Assembly (NCBI GenBank): GCA_949299115.1
Contig: CASFZH010000002.1
Span: 62,001-126,000, forward strand
Length of the DNA: 64,000 nt
Source of the DNA: an uncultured Helicobacter sp.
GTDB taxonomy: Bacteria > Campylobacterota > Campylobacteria > Campylobacterales > Helicobacteraceae
Direction of reading: 5' to 3'
Made by a program: the position numbers and the translations under genes. Each line of letters begins with the position of its first letter. The stretch's first letter is position 1. Positions 18,762 through 27,475 of this stretch are shown here, piece by piece. The notes under the pieces are model-generated. The model had not been told where the DNA came from. It made no database searches and saw nothing but the letters and a program-made list of their open reading frames with translations.

Positions 18762-19343
18762 TTAATAATCATGTATTATATTAATAATAGTAATTTTTCC
18801 TTTTTCTACCTTTATTAATCCATCATTTTTGAGAATTTTTAGGATTCTCGATAGAGATTCCGGGGTTGTATTAAGTAAGCGTGCAATTTCCCTTTGAGAA
18901 AGGGTAGCAAGTGAAGATTGATTTTGCAATAAAAAATTTATCAATCTTTGTTTGAGTGGCTGATTATTCGTAGTAATATAATGTTCTAAAACTTTAATTT
19001 TATTAAGCAAAGAATGTATAAAAGCAAAATAAAATGAAGGGGTGTTGATTTTCTTTTTAAACATATTACAATCAAGTAATAGTATAATACTATCTTCTTC
19101 ACATACTGCACTTGCTGGATAAGGAGAACCATAAAAACTAGGCATTTCAGCAATGAAATTTGTCGGATAGAAAATATGTAAAGTTTTTTCAATTCCCAAG
19201 TCTAAGCTTTTATAAACTCTGATTTTACCCTCCAAAAGAAAAAAGAAGTTATTCGGGATTTCACCTTCAAAAAATAAAATATTGCCTTTCTTATAATGTC
19301 GTTTTTGCCCAAGTGTTTCAAGTGCTGTAAGATATTGTTCCAT
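18762..19343 (-). CDS. Crp/Fnr-family transcription regulator
   Basis: Regulator of 193 aa with an N-terminal cyclic-nucleotide-type beta barrel (about residues 1-110) and a C-terminal winged helix-turn-helix (LSQREIARLLNTTPESLSRI, about 147-166). It has only two cysteines (in CEEDSI and DCNMF) and lacks the N-terminal cysteine group of oxygen-sensing FNR, so the ligand is unknown. The pattern recalls nitrosative- or redox-stress regulators of this phylum, such as NssR. AAGGAA precedes the ATG. It lies downstream of mscS, about 60 bp away, and may be transcribed with it. Confidence 0.85.
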   Translation of the reverse strand: MEQYLTALETLGQKRHYKKGNILFFEGEIPNNFFFLLEGKIRVYKSLDLGIEKTLHIFYPTNFIAEMPSFYGSPYPASAVCEEDSIILLLDCNMFKKKINTPSFYFAFIHSLLNKIKVLEHYITTNNQPLKQRLINFLLQNQSSLATLSQREIARLLNTTPESLSRILKILKNDGLIKVEKGKITIINIIHDY

Positions 19344-19403
19344 AATATTTCCTTAATTTACTAATACTATACCTAATTTTTTTAATCATAAATACTATAA
19401 TTT

Positions 19404-21191
19404 TTAATTTTTTTTATTAGTTTGATGGACAAAAGCTCGTACGTCAATATTGTCATATTTACCTAAACCATCTGATTTTTCATAAACGATACGTGTGATT
19501 GGATAAGCAATATGAATATCATCTTCTTGAAGATATTTTTCAATTATTTCTTGGGCTATGAGACTTTTTAATTTCAATGTACCATACGCATAGTTTTGAA
19601 ACCACACTGAAATATCCATACCATTTTCTTTAATTATGTTGAATACTCTAGGATCTACATTAAGAGCAGAATGAGCTAGAGCAAATCTGTCTCGCATACG
19701 TTGCATTTGGTTTCTAGTTTGCTCTGTGTATAGTTTGGCATGTATACTTGCGGTTTCTAATGCTATCTTTTTTGCCTTCTCAATATTAGAATCAAAAGTA
19801 ATACATATTTCAACACTGTCCCAAATATTGGTTAAATCCCCATAGGTATAATTTGATATAAGATTTGTAAAAATATAATTATTTGGGATAAAAATTAATC
19901 TCCCTGCACGATGATTATCGCGATAGGAAGTTAGTGTAATATCATCATAAATCGTAATCCTAAGCATCGAAATATCTAAAACATCGCCTATAAATACCTC
20001 ATTATCTTTTTTTATCCTAATTCTATCGCCCACATGAATACTTCCGCCAACAAGGATAACAAGCCAGCCTAATGTACTCATAAACATATCTTTCATAGCA
20101 ATGGCAAGTCCAGCAGATGCAAAACCAACCATTGCTACCGCATATGTTGCATTGTCAATATAGGCAAATAAAAGAATAAAAAAGATAATGGTAATATTGA
20201 TTACATTGATTACCTTGCTTGTAGTATATGCTCTTTCATGATGACGAATATAGCGTTTTGCCAATATCTTAAAACTAAAGGCTATAATAATGCTAATTAA
20301 GATTCCAATACCGATATGTCCAAGCTTCAATATTTGATTTTTAATTTGCATTTCTAAATTGACTTCTATTTCATCTGTATCTTTATCAAATACGTCAATG
20401 GTTGTCTCTAAAATGTTTCTTGCACTTTGAAACTCAAGGTTTTCATCTTGTGCAATCGTTAGTAATTTCTGATATTTTGTTTTTTGAATGTGAGATAATG
20501 TAGAATCTTGCAATATTTTTTCTAAAATTTCTATTTTCTTTTCTATTGTAGTAATAAGTGTATCCAGATCTTGTTTGTTATTTTGCATATTTTGCTTTAA
20601 TGATGAAATGTGTTTGATATAGGAAAAAGCAGCAAAAATTCCAAATGGATTGGTTAATGTTGGAGGAGATTCGAAGACAGGTTTATCGAGCAATTCACCA
20701 AAAGGTTTTGTGCGATACTGTTCCAACAATGCTTGCTGCTTTCGTAAAGTTTCTAATCTATATGATTTTTGCGTTTGATTGGGAGAGTCAAGTAGCTCTT
20801 TTTCTAATATTGTTATTTCATTACTAATATTATGATAACTTTTAAAATTTCCAAATCGTTTTAACCAAATGCTATCACTATCTTCTAAAGTAGATTCAAT
20901 ACGTTGCAATCTTGTTTGCAATGTCTTATATGATTCGTGTGGGTGTTTTATTGATTGTGTATTACATGGTGGTATTTTACAAGTTATGGTATCGTTAAAA
21001 GTTTCGCTGTGAGAATTATTGTTAAAAGCATGTGGGGAGAAATCAGCATATGCAGAAAAACTAAAAACAATACTACATATAACAATATATAATAATTGGT
21101 GCAATTTCTTTTGATAATATAAAAAATTATTATAATTGATACATGATATAAAATCTTTTTTTACCCATTTAATTAATTTAACCAAATTCAT
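19404..21191 (-). CDS. MscS-family mechanosensitive channel with large periplasmic N-terminus
   Basis: Inner-membrane channel that releases solutes under osmotic down-shock, 595 aa. The order is a signal-like segment (LLYIVICSIVFSFSAYA, about residues 33-49), a long coiled-coil-rich periplasmic region to about 290, several membrane segments, the glycine/alanine-rich pore helix with VGFASAGLAIAMKDM, and the cytoplasmic beta domain beginning VGDRIRI. The start at 21191 lies inside the end of aroB (14-base overlap) with GAGG upstream, so the two are translationally coupled. H. pylori has the same aroB-mscS order. Confidence 0.87.
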   Translation of the reverse strand: MNLVKLIKWVKKDFISCINYNNFLYYQKKLHQLLYIVICSIVFSFSAYADFSPHAFNNNSHSETFNDTITCKIPPCNTQSIKHPHESYKTLQTRLQRIESTLEDSDSIWLKRFGNFKSYHNISNEITILEKELLDSPNQTQKSYRLETLRKQQALLEQYRTKPFGELLDKPVFESPPTLTNPFGIFAAFSYIKHISSLKQNMQNNKQDLDTLITTIEKKIEILEKILQDSTLSHIQKTKYQKLLTIAQDENLEFQSARNILETTIDVFDKDTDEIEVNLEMQIKNQILKLGHIGIGILISIIIAFSFKILAKRYIRHHERAYTTSKVINVINITIIFFILLFAYIDNATYAVAMVGFASAGLAIAMKDMFMSTLGWLVILVGGSIHVGDRIRIKKDNEVFIGDVLDISMLRITIYDDITLTSYRDNHRAGRLIFIPNNYIFTNLISNYTYGDLTNIWDSVEICITFDSNIEKAKKIALETASIHAKLYTEQTRNQMQRMRDRFALAHSALNVDPRVFNIIKENGMDISVWFQNYAYGTLKLKSLIAQEIIEKYLQEDDIHIAYPITRIVYEKSDGLGKYDNIDVRAFVHQTNKKN

Positions 21192-22212
21192 GCAATACCT
21201 CTAACACTATATCTTGTGGTATATCATTGTGTACCACAGCTTGGAGTAATTCGCGAGATTCCAACAAGACAAAATGAAGTGTAGAATCAAGACTTTTTTT
21301 ATCTAAAAAGAAAGTATTATAAAAGGATTCTATATTTTTAATTTTGTAATGTGTTGGCAATTCGCAATATTGTAAAAGAGATTCTATCATATTCGCTATA
21401 GACTCCTTTAATAATCCCAATTTTACTGATAGTCTATTTGCCATAACTATTCCCATGCTCACTGCTTCACCATGCAAATATTCTTTAAAGTTTGTTTCTA
21501 ATTCAATAGCATGCCCAAAAGTGTGTCCGTAATTCAATAACATACGTTTACCATTTTGTTCTTTTTCATCTTGTTCTACAATAAATGCTTTTATTTCGAT
21601 ACTTCTTTTGATGTATAAATCAATATTTCTTATATTAAAGTTTTGTAGTAAAGCAAAATCGAAACAAGTAAATATTTTAATAATCTCTGCTATACCCGCA
21701 TGAAATTCACGCTTTGGCAATGTCCGTAAGAACGTAGAATCAACATACACTGTTTTCGGTTGGTGAAAAAGTCCAATAAGATTTTTACCATACTGATTAT
21801 TAATACCACATTTTCCTCCCACACTTGCATCTACCATGGCTAAAAGCGTAGTGGGGATACTAATAAAATCAATGCCTCTTTGGTATATTCCACTTGCAAA
21901 ACCAACCATATCAGTAATAACACCACCACCTAAAGCAATCATAATGGATTTACGATTGAGTTTTGCTTGAAAAGCACAATCAAGAATGCGTTCAATTGTT
22001 TGCATATTTTTATGTTCTTCTCCATCTGGTAAAATACATGTGCTAAGTATATAATGCGATTGGATAAGAGATTTTATATGTTCTAAAAAAAGTTTTTCTA
22101 CATTTTGTGTTGTTACAAGTAAGATTTTTGCATTAAATTCGAGTTTTTTTAATTTTCCTATGATAATCTCATAAGCATTATTTTCCAAAGTAAGTTTAAT
22201 TTTTGTAGACAT
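21178..22212 (-). CDS. aroB: 3-dehydroquinate synthase AroB
   Basis: Second step of the shikimate pathway: DAHP to 3-dehydroquinate, NAD- and metal-dependent. The 344-aa protein has DGEEHK, ALGGGVITDMVGFAS, the IPTTLLAMVDASVGGK block and the metal-binding LNYGHTFGHAIE motif, all conserved. Length is normal. AAGGAA lies seven bases before the ATG. The 3' end overlaps mscS. Confidence 0.96.
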   Translation of the reverse strand: MSTKIKLTLENNAYEIIIGKLKKLEFNAKILLVTTQNVEKLFLEHIKSLIQSHYILSTCILPDGEEHKNMQTIERILDCAFQAKLNRKSIMIALGGGVITDMVGFASGIYQRGIDFISIPTTLLAMVDASVGGKCGINNQYGKNLIGLFHQPKTVYVDSTFLRTLPKREFHAGIAEIIKIFTCFDFALLQNFNIRNIDLYIKRSIEIKAFIVEQDEKEQNGKRMLLNYGHTFGHAIELETNFKEYLHGEAVSMGIVMANRLSVKLGLLKESIANMIESLLQYCELPTHYKIKNIESFYNTFFLDKKSLDSTLHFVLLESRELLQAVVHNDIPQDIVLEVLHEFG

Positions 22213-22652
22213 TAAATTGTTCCTTAATTAATAATTTTTCATAATATTTTTAGTGTAACTTTATTTATTATTGTGGTAGTCATTCCATTATTGTAGCTAA
22301 ATTTTAATATTATTTTATAAAATTGTAACAATACCACACTTTTATATAGAATCATAGTGTATTTTACACACTATTTTCTTGTATTCGCAATAACTCACAG
22401 CACGAAGACATTATCATAGTGATTATCAAATCAAAAATATCTATAAATTATTGATACATAAAATATATGAAAATTTTGTGTTTTATAGGTTTTATAGTGC
22501 AGATATTAATGTGCTATAAAACTTGATTGAATAATATTTTTAGAATCTAAAGGCTATAATCATGGAATTTACTAGTTTATAATATTCAAAATTTTTTATT
22601 TTTATTCTGAAATGACGATATAGCAAGATGTTTTTAATTAAGGATATAATTT
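22213..22652. other. 440-bp intergenic region between divergent genes
   Basis: Holds the promoters of aroB (minus) and the NimA-like gene (plus). A short imperfect palindrome around ATAGTGT...ACACTAT (near 22353) is the only structure noted. No gene is seen. Confidence 0.4.
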
Positions 22653-23237
22653 ATGCGGCGTAGTGAGTTTCATTGTGATGATCAAAAATTAATAGAATCG
22701 ATGTTAGCACAAATTGAATATGGTGTCATGATTATCCCAGACAACGATCCTTATGGTGTGCCAATAAGTTTTTGTTATCATAATAATGAGATATATTTTC
22801 ATGGAGCAAGAGGCGGTAGAAAATACCAATTATTAAAAGAAAATCCCAAAGTCTCTTTCAGTGCTACAAAATTATATTCTTATATTCCAACGACTTTCTT
22901 GCATCATACAATGATTCCAACACAATTTTTCTTTTCTGTTTATATCAATGGGCGTTTTGAAACAATAAATGATAACCAAAAGAAAAAATATATACTTCAT
23001 AATTTAGTGAAAAAATATGAACCACAAGAACATATTGATATGGATTCCATACAATTTAAAGGTCAGGAAAAGGGGGTATTTGTGGGAATTATTGCGGTAG
23101 AAAGTATGACGGTAAAAGCAAAATTTGGTCAAAATATGAAACAAGAAGATAGAGAGCAAATTATCAGAGATTTGGATAACAGAGGGACACAGCTAGATAG
23201 AGACACCATTGTTATGATGCAACGTTTTAAACCGTAA
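22653..23237 (+). CDS. NimA-like flavoprotein, pyridoxamine 5'-phosphate oxidase family
   Basis: Protein of 194 aa with the split-barrel flavin-binding fold: starts MRRSEF, then GVMIIPDNDPYGVPISF, then IYFHGARGGRKYQLLKENPKVSFSAT, where the histidine in the FHGA segment marks the NimA/YddH subgroup. Relatives bind FMN or haem and include proteins linked to 5-nitroimidazole resistance; the substrate here is unknown. AAGGAT precedes the ATG. It stands alone, divergent from aroB and followed by 900 bp without genes. Confidence 0.78.
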   Translation: MRRSEFHCDDQKLIESMLAQIEYGVMIIPDNDPYGVPISFCYHNNEIYFHGARGGRKYQLLKENPKVSFSATKLYSYIPTTFLHHTMIPTQFFFSVYINGRFETINDNQKKKYILHNLVKKYEPQEHIDMDSIQFKGQEKGVFVGIIAVESMTVKAKFGQNMKQEDREQIIRDLDNRGTQLDRDTIVMMQRFKP

Positions 23238-24142
23238 CATATGTCTATAAAATACAATATCACAATTGCCATATCAGCCACTTTATATCAACACATCAAC
23301 ACATCAACAAATAATTAGACAAATTTTGCATATCACATATAGTACAATAGATTCCAAAAAAAAATATGCTAGATAGTAATTTTTAGATATCTCTAATTTA
23401 AGGATAATATTTTGGGATATTCAATGCGACAACAAACTCTTAGATTCATCATAGGCTACCATAAAACTGGGGTGATACATCAAGATTCATATATCCATGA
23501 TGCAATATATTGCTATTGTTGATATAGAAAAACTTCATGTTATTGATATTCCAAATATTAATTAATAAAAACACAAAGAGCCAATGACACAAATTCAAGC
23601 AATGTAAATAAATGCGAGAACTCAAATTTGAGGATTTTATCGCCCAAATAATTTGAAAATATAAAAGATTCCATACCACAATGAATCGCAAAATAATTTG
23701 AAATTACAAACTTGAATCTCAATATATAATACTGAGAATGACAACGAAAAATGCACAAATAAGATTAAATTATTTTTCACAAAACTACTTGGCTATTTTA
23801 TTGACACATAGAAGAATTTTTAAAATATTACAATTTGATTATTGAAACCTCCATTCTCCATACATTTAAGATTATTGAATCTAAAATATTATTAAGAGAA
23901 CAAGCATCAGGTGAGAGCCTTATTTCTATTTTTCAGTAACAATGGCAAAAATAAGAAATTTTTTCAACTAAATGCACTATGTAACAGCATGGTATACTAT
24001 AATTTTTACATTAATTATTGTAATTTTACTGATTTTTATATATGAGGATTCACTAATTTAACAAAAAAAGAGAAAAATATACTATAATACATAATTAATC
24101 TTAATACTAATTTTTAATTTAATCATATTTTATTAGTTGATA
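23238..24142. other. 905-bp AT-rich intergenic region
   Basis: No credible gene on either strand. A small direct repeat (ACATCAAC repeated near 23290) and the promoter of the following efflux gene at its right end are all I can see. Confidence 0.5.
24083..24088 (+). promoter_or_regulatory. Likely -10 box of the TolC-like gene
   Basis: TATAAT, 60 bases before the first ATG of the TolC-like frame. It would transcribe the TolC-like and MacA-like genes together. Confidence 0.45.
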
Positions 24143-25738
24143 ATGCCTAGAAAGTGTGGTATTTTTGTGTTTCAGTCATTTTGCAATCTTTTTGAATCTT
24201 TATATTATTTTTTTATTTTAAGGAAACAACAAATACAAAATCATAGCAATGCTATGCTATATATCGTTGTAGTGTTTTGTGGTTTTGGTTGTGCAAAATT
24301 ACCAACAGAAACAGATTTAGTGCAAAAAACACACGTTCCGGAGCATTTTACCAATACGTTATCTAATAATCTTGATGGTAAAAAAATCAATAATGACATT
24401 CAACGTCTTGACTATAAAGAAACTTTTTTTGCGATATTTTCTGATCCTATTTTGCGGGATTTAACATTAAGGGCATTAAAAAAAAATACCAATCTTCTAA
24501 CATTAGAATCTACAATAAAACAAGCAAGAGCTACAGCAAAAATTAATACCGCCAATCTTTTCCCAAGCATTAGTTCTGGAGCAAATTATAATTATAGTGA
24601 TAATAATTATCGAAGAATACAAACAAATGTTACACAAAATAGTGCAAACGCTAGTTTAACATTTAGTTGGGAAATTGATATATTTGGTAAATTAAACGCA
24701 TTAAGAATGGCAAGTAAACAGCAAATTCTAGAAGCCATTGAGAATCTTTCGCAAGCTCAAGTGGTTTTAATTAGTGATGTCGCCAATTATTATTTTACTA
24801 TCCGACAAACACAACAAGCCATATTGCTTAACGAGGAAATTACTAAAAATTTGGAACAGATTTATCTGCTTACAGAGGAACGTTATAATCTTGGGCTTAT
24901 TGGTTTAGATAGTCTTGCAACAACAAAGAGTAATTATCTATCACAAAAAAATACCACGCTCAATCTTTTATATGTGCTAGAACAGAATAAAAATGCCTTA
25001 CTTGTTTTGTTAAATTCCAATGATATTGGTTTTAATATATATGATAGCGATTATCAGTTTTCATCGCCACAAATTCCAAATATTGAAACAATGCCAGCTA
25101 ATGTTATCTTTAATCGCCCTGATGTTCGCTCAAGTGTATTTGCCCTTAATGCCTCTATCTATAATCGTTTCAACAAAAAAATGTCTCTTTTTCCTTCAAT
25201 AAATTTAAGTGGGAATCTTGGACAAATTTTATTTTCTCCACAATTAGGAATAGGGGATATGATATGGCAAATTGCTGGTTCTCTTGCTCTACCTTTGATT
25301 AATAGACAAAGTATTACGCAAGATTATGTCATAGCAAAAGAAACAACAAAGCAAGCCTTTTATACATTACAAGACACAATTAATACTGCTATATCTGAAA
25401 TTGAAAATGCATTAAAAAATATGGACATTACTCATAAAAGCTTAAATAACATGATAGAGTACTATAATATCAACAAAGATACCTTTGAAATTATGGAATC
25501 ACAATATGAGGAAAAGCTTATTGATGAGATTTCAAAATTAGAATATGCAAATAATTATTTACGTTCAAAAACTAATCTCATTGAAGCACATTTGTCTGAA
25601 AATCAAGCAGCAATAGCCCTTTATAGAGCATTTGGTGGAAATTTTAATCCTGATGAATTAAACGATGGGACATTACAACACACAAAAGTTCCCAAAGATA
25701 TTAAACAAGTAGATAAAGATAGAGAAGATGATTTGTAA
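24143..25738 (+). CDS. TolC-like outer-membrane efflux lipoprotein (NodT/OprM type)
   Basis: Outer-membrane channel of tripartite efflux pumps. A lipobox (VVFCGFGC followed by AK) suggests lipid attachment. The rest shows the paired-helix OEP pattern: SFSWEIDIFGKL and the repeat TLFPSINLSGNL-like segments. The start is uncertain. ATG 24143 has no clear ribosome site, and ATG 24254 (MLYIVVVFCGFGC) would give a shorter signal peptide without basic residues. The frame is 532 aa from 24143, somewhat longer than needed. It is followed by the MacA-like adaptor 20 bases downstream. Confidence 0.85.
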   Translation: MPRKCGIFVFQSFCNLFESLYYFFILRKQQIQNHSNAMLYIVVVFCGFGCAKLPTETDLVQKTHVPEHFTNTLSNNLDGKKINNDIQRLDYKETFFAIFSDPILRDLTLRALKKNTNLLTLESTIKQARATAKINTANLFPSISSGANYNYSDNNYRRIQTNVTQNSANASLTFSWEIDIFGKLNALRMASKQQILEAIENLSQAQVVLISDVANYYFTIRQTQQAILLNEEITKNLEQIYLLTEERYNLGLIGLDSLATTKSNYLSQKNTTLNLLYVLEQNKNALLVLLNSNDIGFNIYDSDYQFSSPQIPNIETMPANVIFNRPDVRSSVFALNASIYNRFNKKMSLFPSINLSGNLGQILFSPQLGIGDMIWQIAGSLALPLINRQSITQDYVIAKETTKQAFYTLQDTINTAISEIENALKNMDITHKSLNNMIEYYNINKDTFEIMESQYEEKLIDEISKLEYANNYLRSKTNLIEAHLSENQAAIALYRAFGGNFNPDELNDGTLQHTKVPKDIKQVDKDREDDL

Positions 25739-25758
25739 AATATAAAAATGGAGAAAAT

Positions 25759-27012
25759 ATGCCAACAAGCCAAGAAATTTATAGAGTTATCACACCAAAA
25801 CGTAAAAAACTATCGGTATTTATTATAGTAGTGCTTTTGATTTGTGTATGTTTAGCCATTATTATGTATTTCTTTTTACAGAAAAACACAAAGATTTCTT
25901 ATACTACTATAAAACCGATTTTAGGAGATATTACACAAACGGTCTCTGCAACTGGCTCTCTCTCGCCCACAAATGAAGTAGAAGTTGGTAGTCAAATCTC
26001 TGGAACTATTTATAAACTTTATGTAGATGTTAATGATGTTGTAAAGCGAGGACAGATTCTTGCAGAAATTAATCCCAATAAACTGAATCAGACACGCGAC
26101 GGATATAAAGCACAACTTCAGTCAGCATTAGCATCATTGGAATCTGCAAAAGTTACACTTGAACAAAAAAAATGGAATTATGAACAACAACAAAAACTAT
26201 ATATTGCAACAAAGGGTCGTTCTCCATCGCAACTCGATTTACAGACTGCAAAAATGGAATATCTTTCTGCTGAAGCTGATATAAAAGTAAATCGTGCTAA
26301 CATTAATCAAATTCAAACAAGTTTGCAATCTTCTAGAATTGACTTAGAAAACTCTATTATTCGTAGCCCTATTGATGGCATTATTTTGGAAAGAAGTGTC
26401 AGTCTTGGACAAACTGTAGCAGCGAATTTTCAAACACCCACACTTTTTACCCTAGCGGAGAATCTAAAAGCAATGAAATTAGTGGTAAATATATCGGAAT
26501 CAGATATAGGTAAGGTAAGAGAAGGGCAAGATGTAGCATTTAGTGTGGATGCATACCCAAATGTAGAATTTCATGCCAAAGTAGAAAAAGTGAATTTTGC
26601 TGCTACTACAACAGACAATATTACGAGCTATGAAACAACTATTCTTGTTGATAATGAGAAACTTCTCTTAAAGCCTGGTATGAATGCTACTGCCTCTATT
26701 AAGGTTGAAAGTCAAAAAAATATGATGCTTGTGCCTGTAGCAGCAATATTCTATAATCCACAACAACAACAAACAAATTCCAAAAATTCTTCAAATCCTT
26801 TTATGATTGGACCACCGCCAAGACCACGTCAACAAAAAGCTACAAATACAAAAACAGAGAATTATACACAAGGTGAAATATGGATTTTAGAAAATAGTGT
26901 AGCGAAACCTGTTTCTGTTGAGGTAGGCATTTCAGATTCCAGAATGGTGGCGATTAAATCGGAGGCAATAAATCTTGATTCTAGTATTATTGTAGATTCT
27001 AAACTTAATTAA
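25759..27012 (+). CDS. MacA-like periplasmic adaptor (HlyD/RND family)
   Basis: Periplasmic adaptor of 417 aa that links an inner-membrane pump to the TolC-like channel. One membrane segment (about residues 19-41) is followed by the lipoyl-type half-motif GSQISGTIYKLYVDVNDVV, a coiled coil and IRSPIDGIIL, then barrel domains. The pattern is closest to MacA. A Gln/Pro-rich insert (about residues 335-370, QQQQ... PPPRPRQQK) interrupts the C-terminal domain. GGAG lies just before the ATG. No MacB ATPase-permease follows; the next gene is rpoZ. Confidence 0.88.
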   Translation: MPTSQEIYRVITPKRKKLSVFIIVVLLICVCLAIIMYFFLQKNTKISYTTIKPILGDITQTVSATGSLSPTNEVEVGSQISGTIYKLYVDVNDVVKRGQILAEINPNKLNQTRDGYKAQLQSALASLESAKVTLEQKKWNYEQQQKLYIATKGRSPSQLDLQTAKMEYLSAEADIKVNRANINQIQTSLQSSRIDLENSIIRSPIDGIILERSVSLGQTVAANFQTPTLFTLAENLKAMKLVVNISESDIGKVREGQDVAFSVDAYPNVEFHAKVEKVNFAATTTDNITSYETTILVDNEKLLLKPGMNATASIKVESQKNMMLVPVAAIFYNPQQQQTNSKNSSNPFMIGPPPRPRQQKATNTKTENYTQGEIWILENSVAKPVSVEVGISDSRMVAIKSEAINLDSSIIVDSKLN

Positions 27013-27188
27013 ATGTTATCAGATGTAGAAAATAAAGAAAATCGCAAAAATTTTTAAATATCATAGCTTATTGGTGATTTATGCCGTTCTTGTTGTCTTA
27101 TTATTTCATAAATTCAATACATTATCAATCTGAATAGATGACTACCATAAAAATTAGTATGATATTTCTGAATGATAACATTTTTAGC

Positions 27189-27194
27189 TATAAT
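27189..27194 (+). promoter_or_regulatory. Likely rpoZ -10 box
   Basis: TATAAT, 33 bases before the rpoZ start codon, at the head of the rpoZ-spoT-tyrS-amiA gene set. Confidence 0.5.
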
Positions 27195-27226
27195 TATATT
27201 TTTTATTTTTTATTCAAGGAATCTGC

Positions 27227-27448
27227 ATGATTAAAAGAACGGAGCAAATTATTTCTCAAGCATTGGAAAAAACGGAAAATGATAGATATAAATTATCTAT
27301 TTTAGTATTTTCTCGTGTTAAAGAATTAGGAGCAGGAGCACAACCTCTTTTAAAATATCCAGAAGAAATATTGAAACGCATGGAGTTGTGTGATATTGCA
27401 CTTGCTGAAATCGCTGAGGGGAAGATTAGTTTAGCAAATATTATATAG
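27227..27448 (+). CDS. rpoZ: RNA polymerase omega subunit RpoZ
   Basis: Small RNA polymerase subunit, 73 aa, helping beta' folding and carrying part of a ppGpp site in many bacteria. The helix ALEKTENDRYKLSILVFSRVKEL and the downstream IALAEIAEGKISL match the family. AAGGAA precedes the ATG. It lies 27 bases upstream of the spoT start, the same order as in H. pylori. Confidence 0.92.
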   Translation: MIKRTEQIISQALEKTENDRYKLSILVFSRVKELGAGAQPLLKYPEEILKRMELCDIALAEIAEGKISLANII

Positions 27449-27475
27449 AATTGGTTGAAAAAGAGTGGAGATAAT

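Noticed and set aside
23449-23758. Minus-strand open frames in the 900-bp gap after the NimA-like gene
   Set aside because: No ribosome sites, no recognisable motifs, composition like non-coding sequence.
24137-24142. TTG at 24137 as the start of the TolC-like gene
   Set aside because: ATG 24143 follows in frame two codons later and there is no ribosome site favouring TTG.
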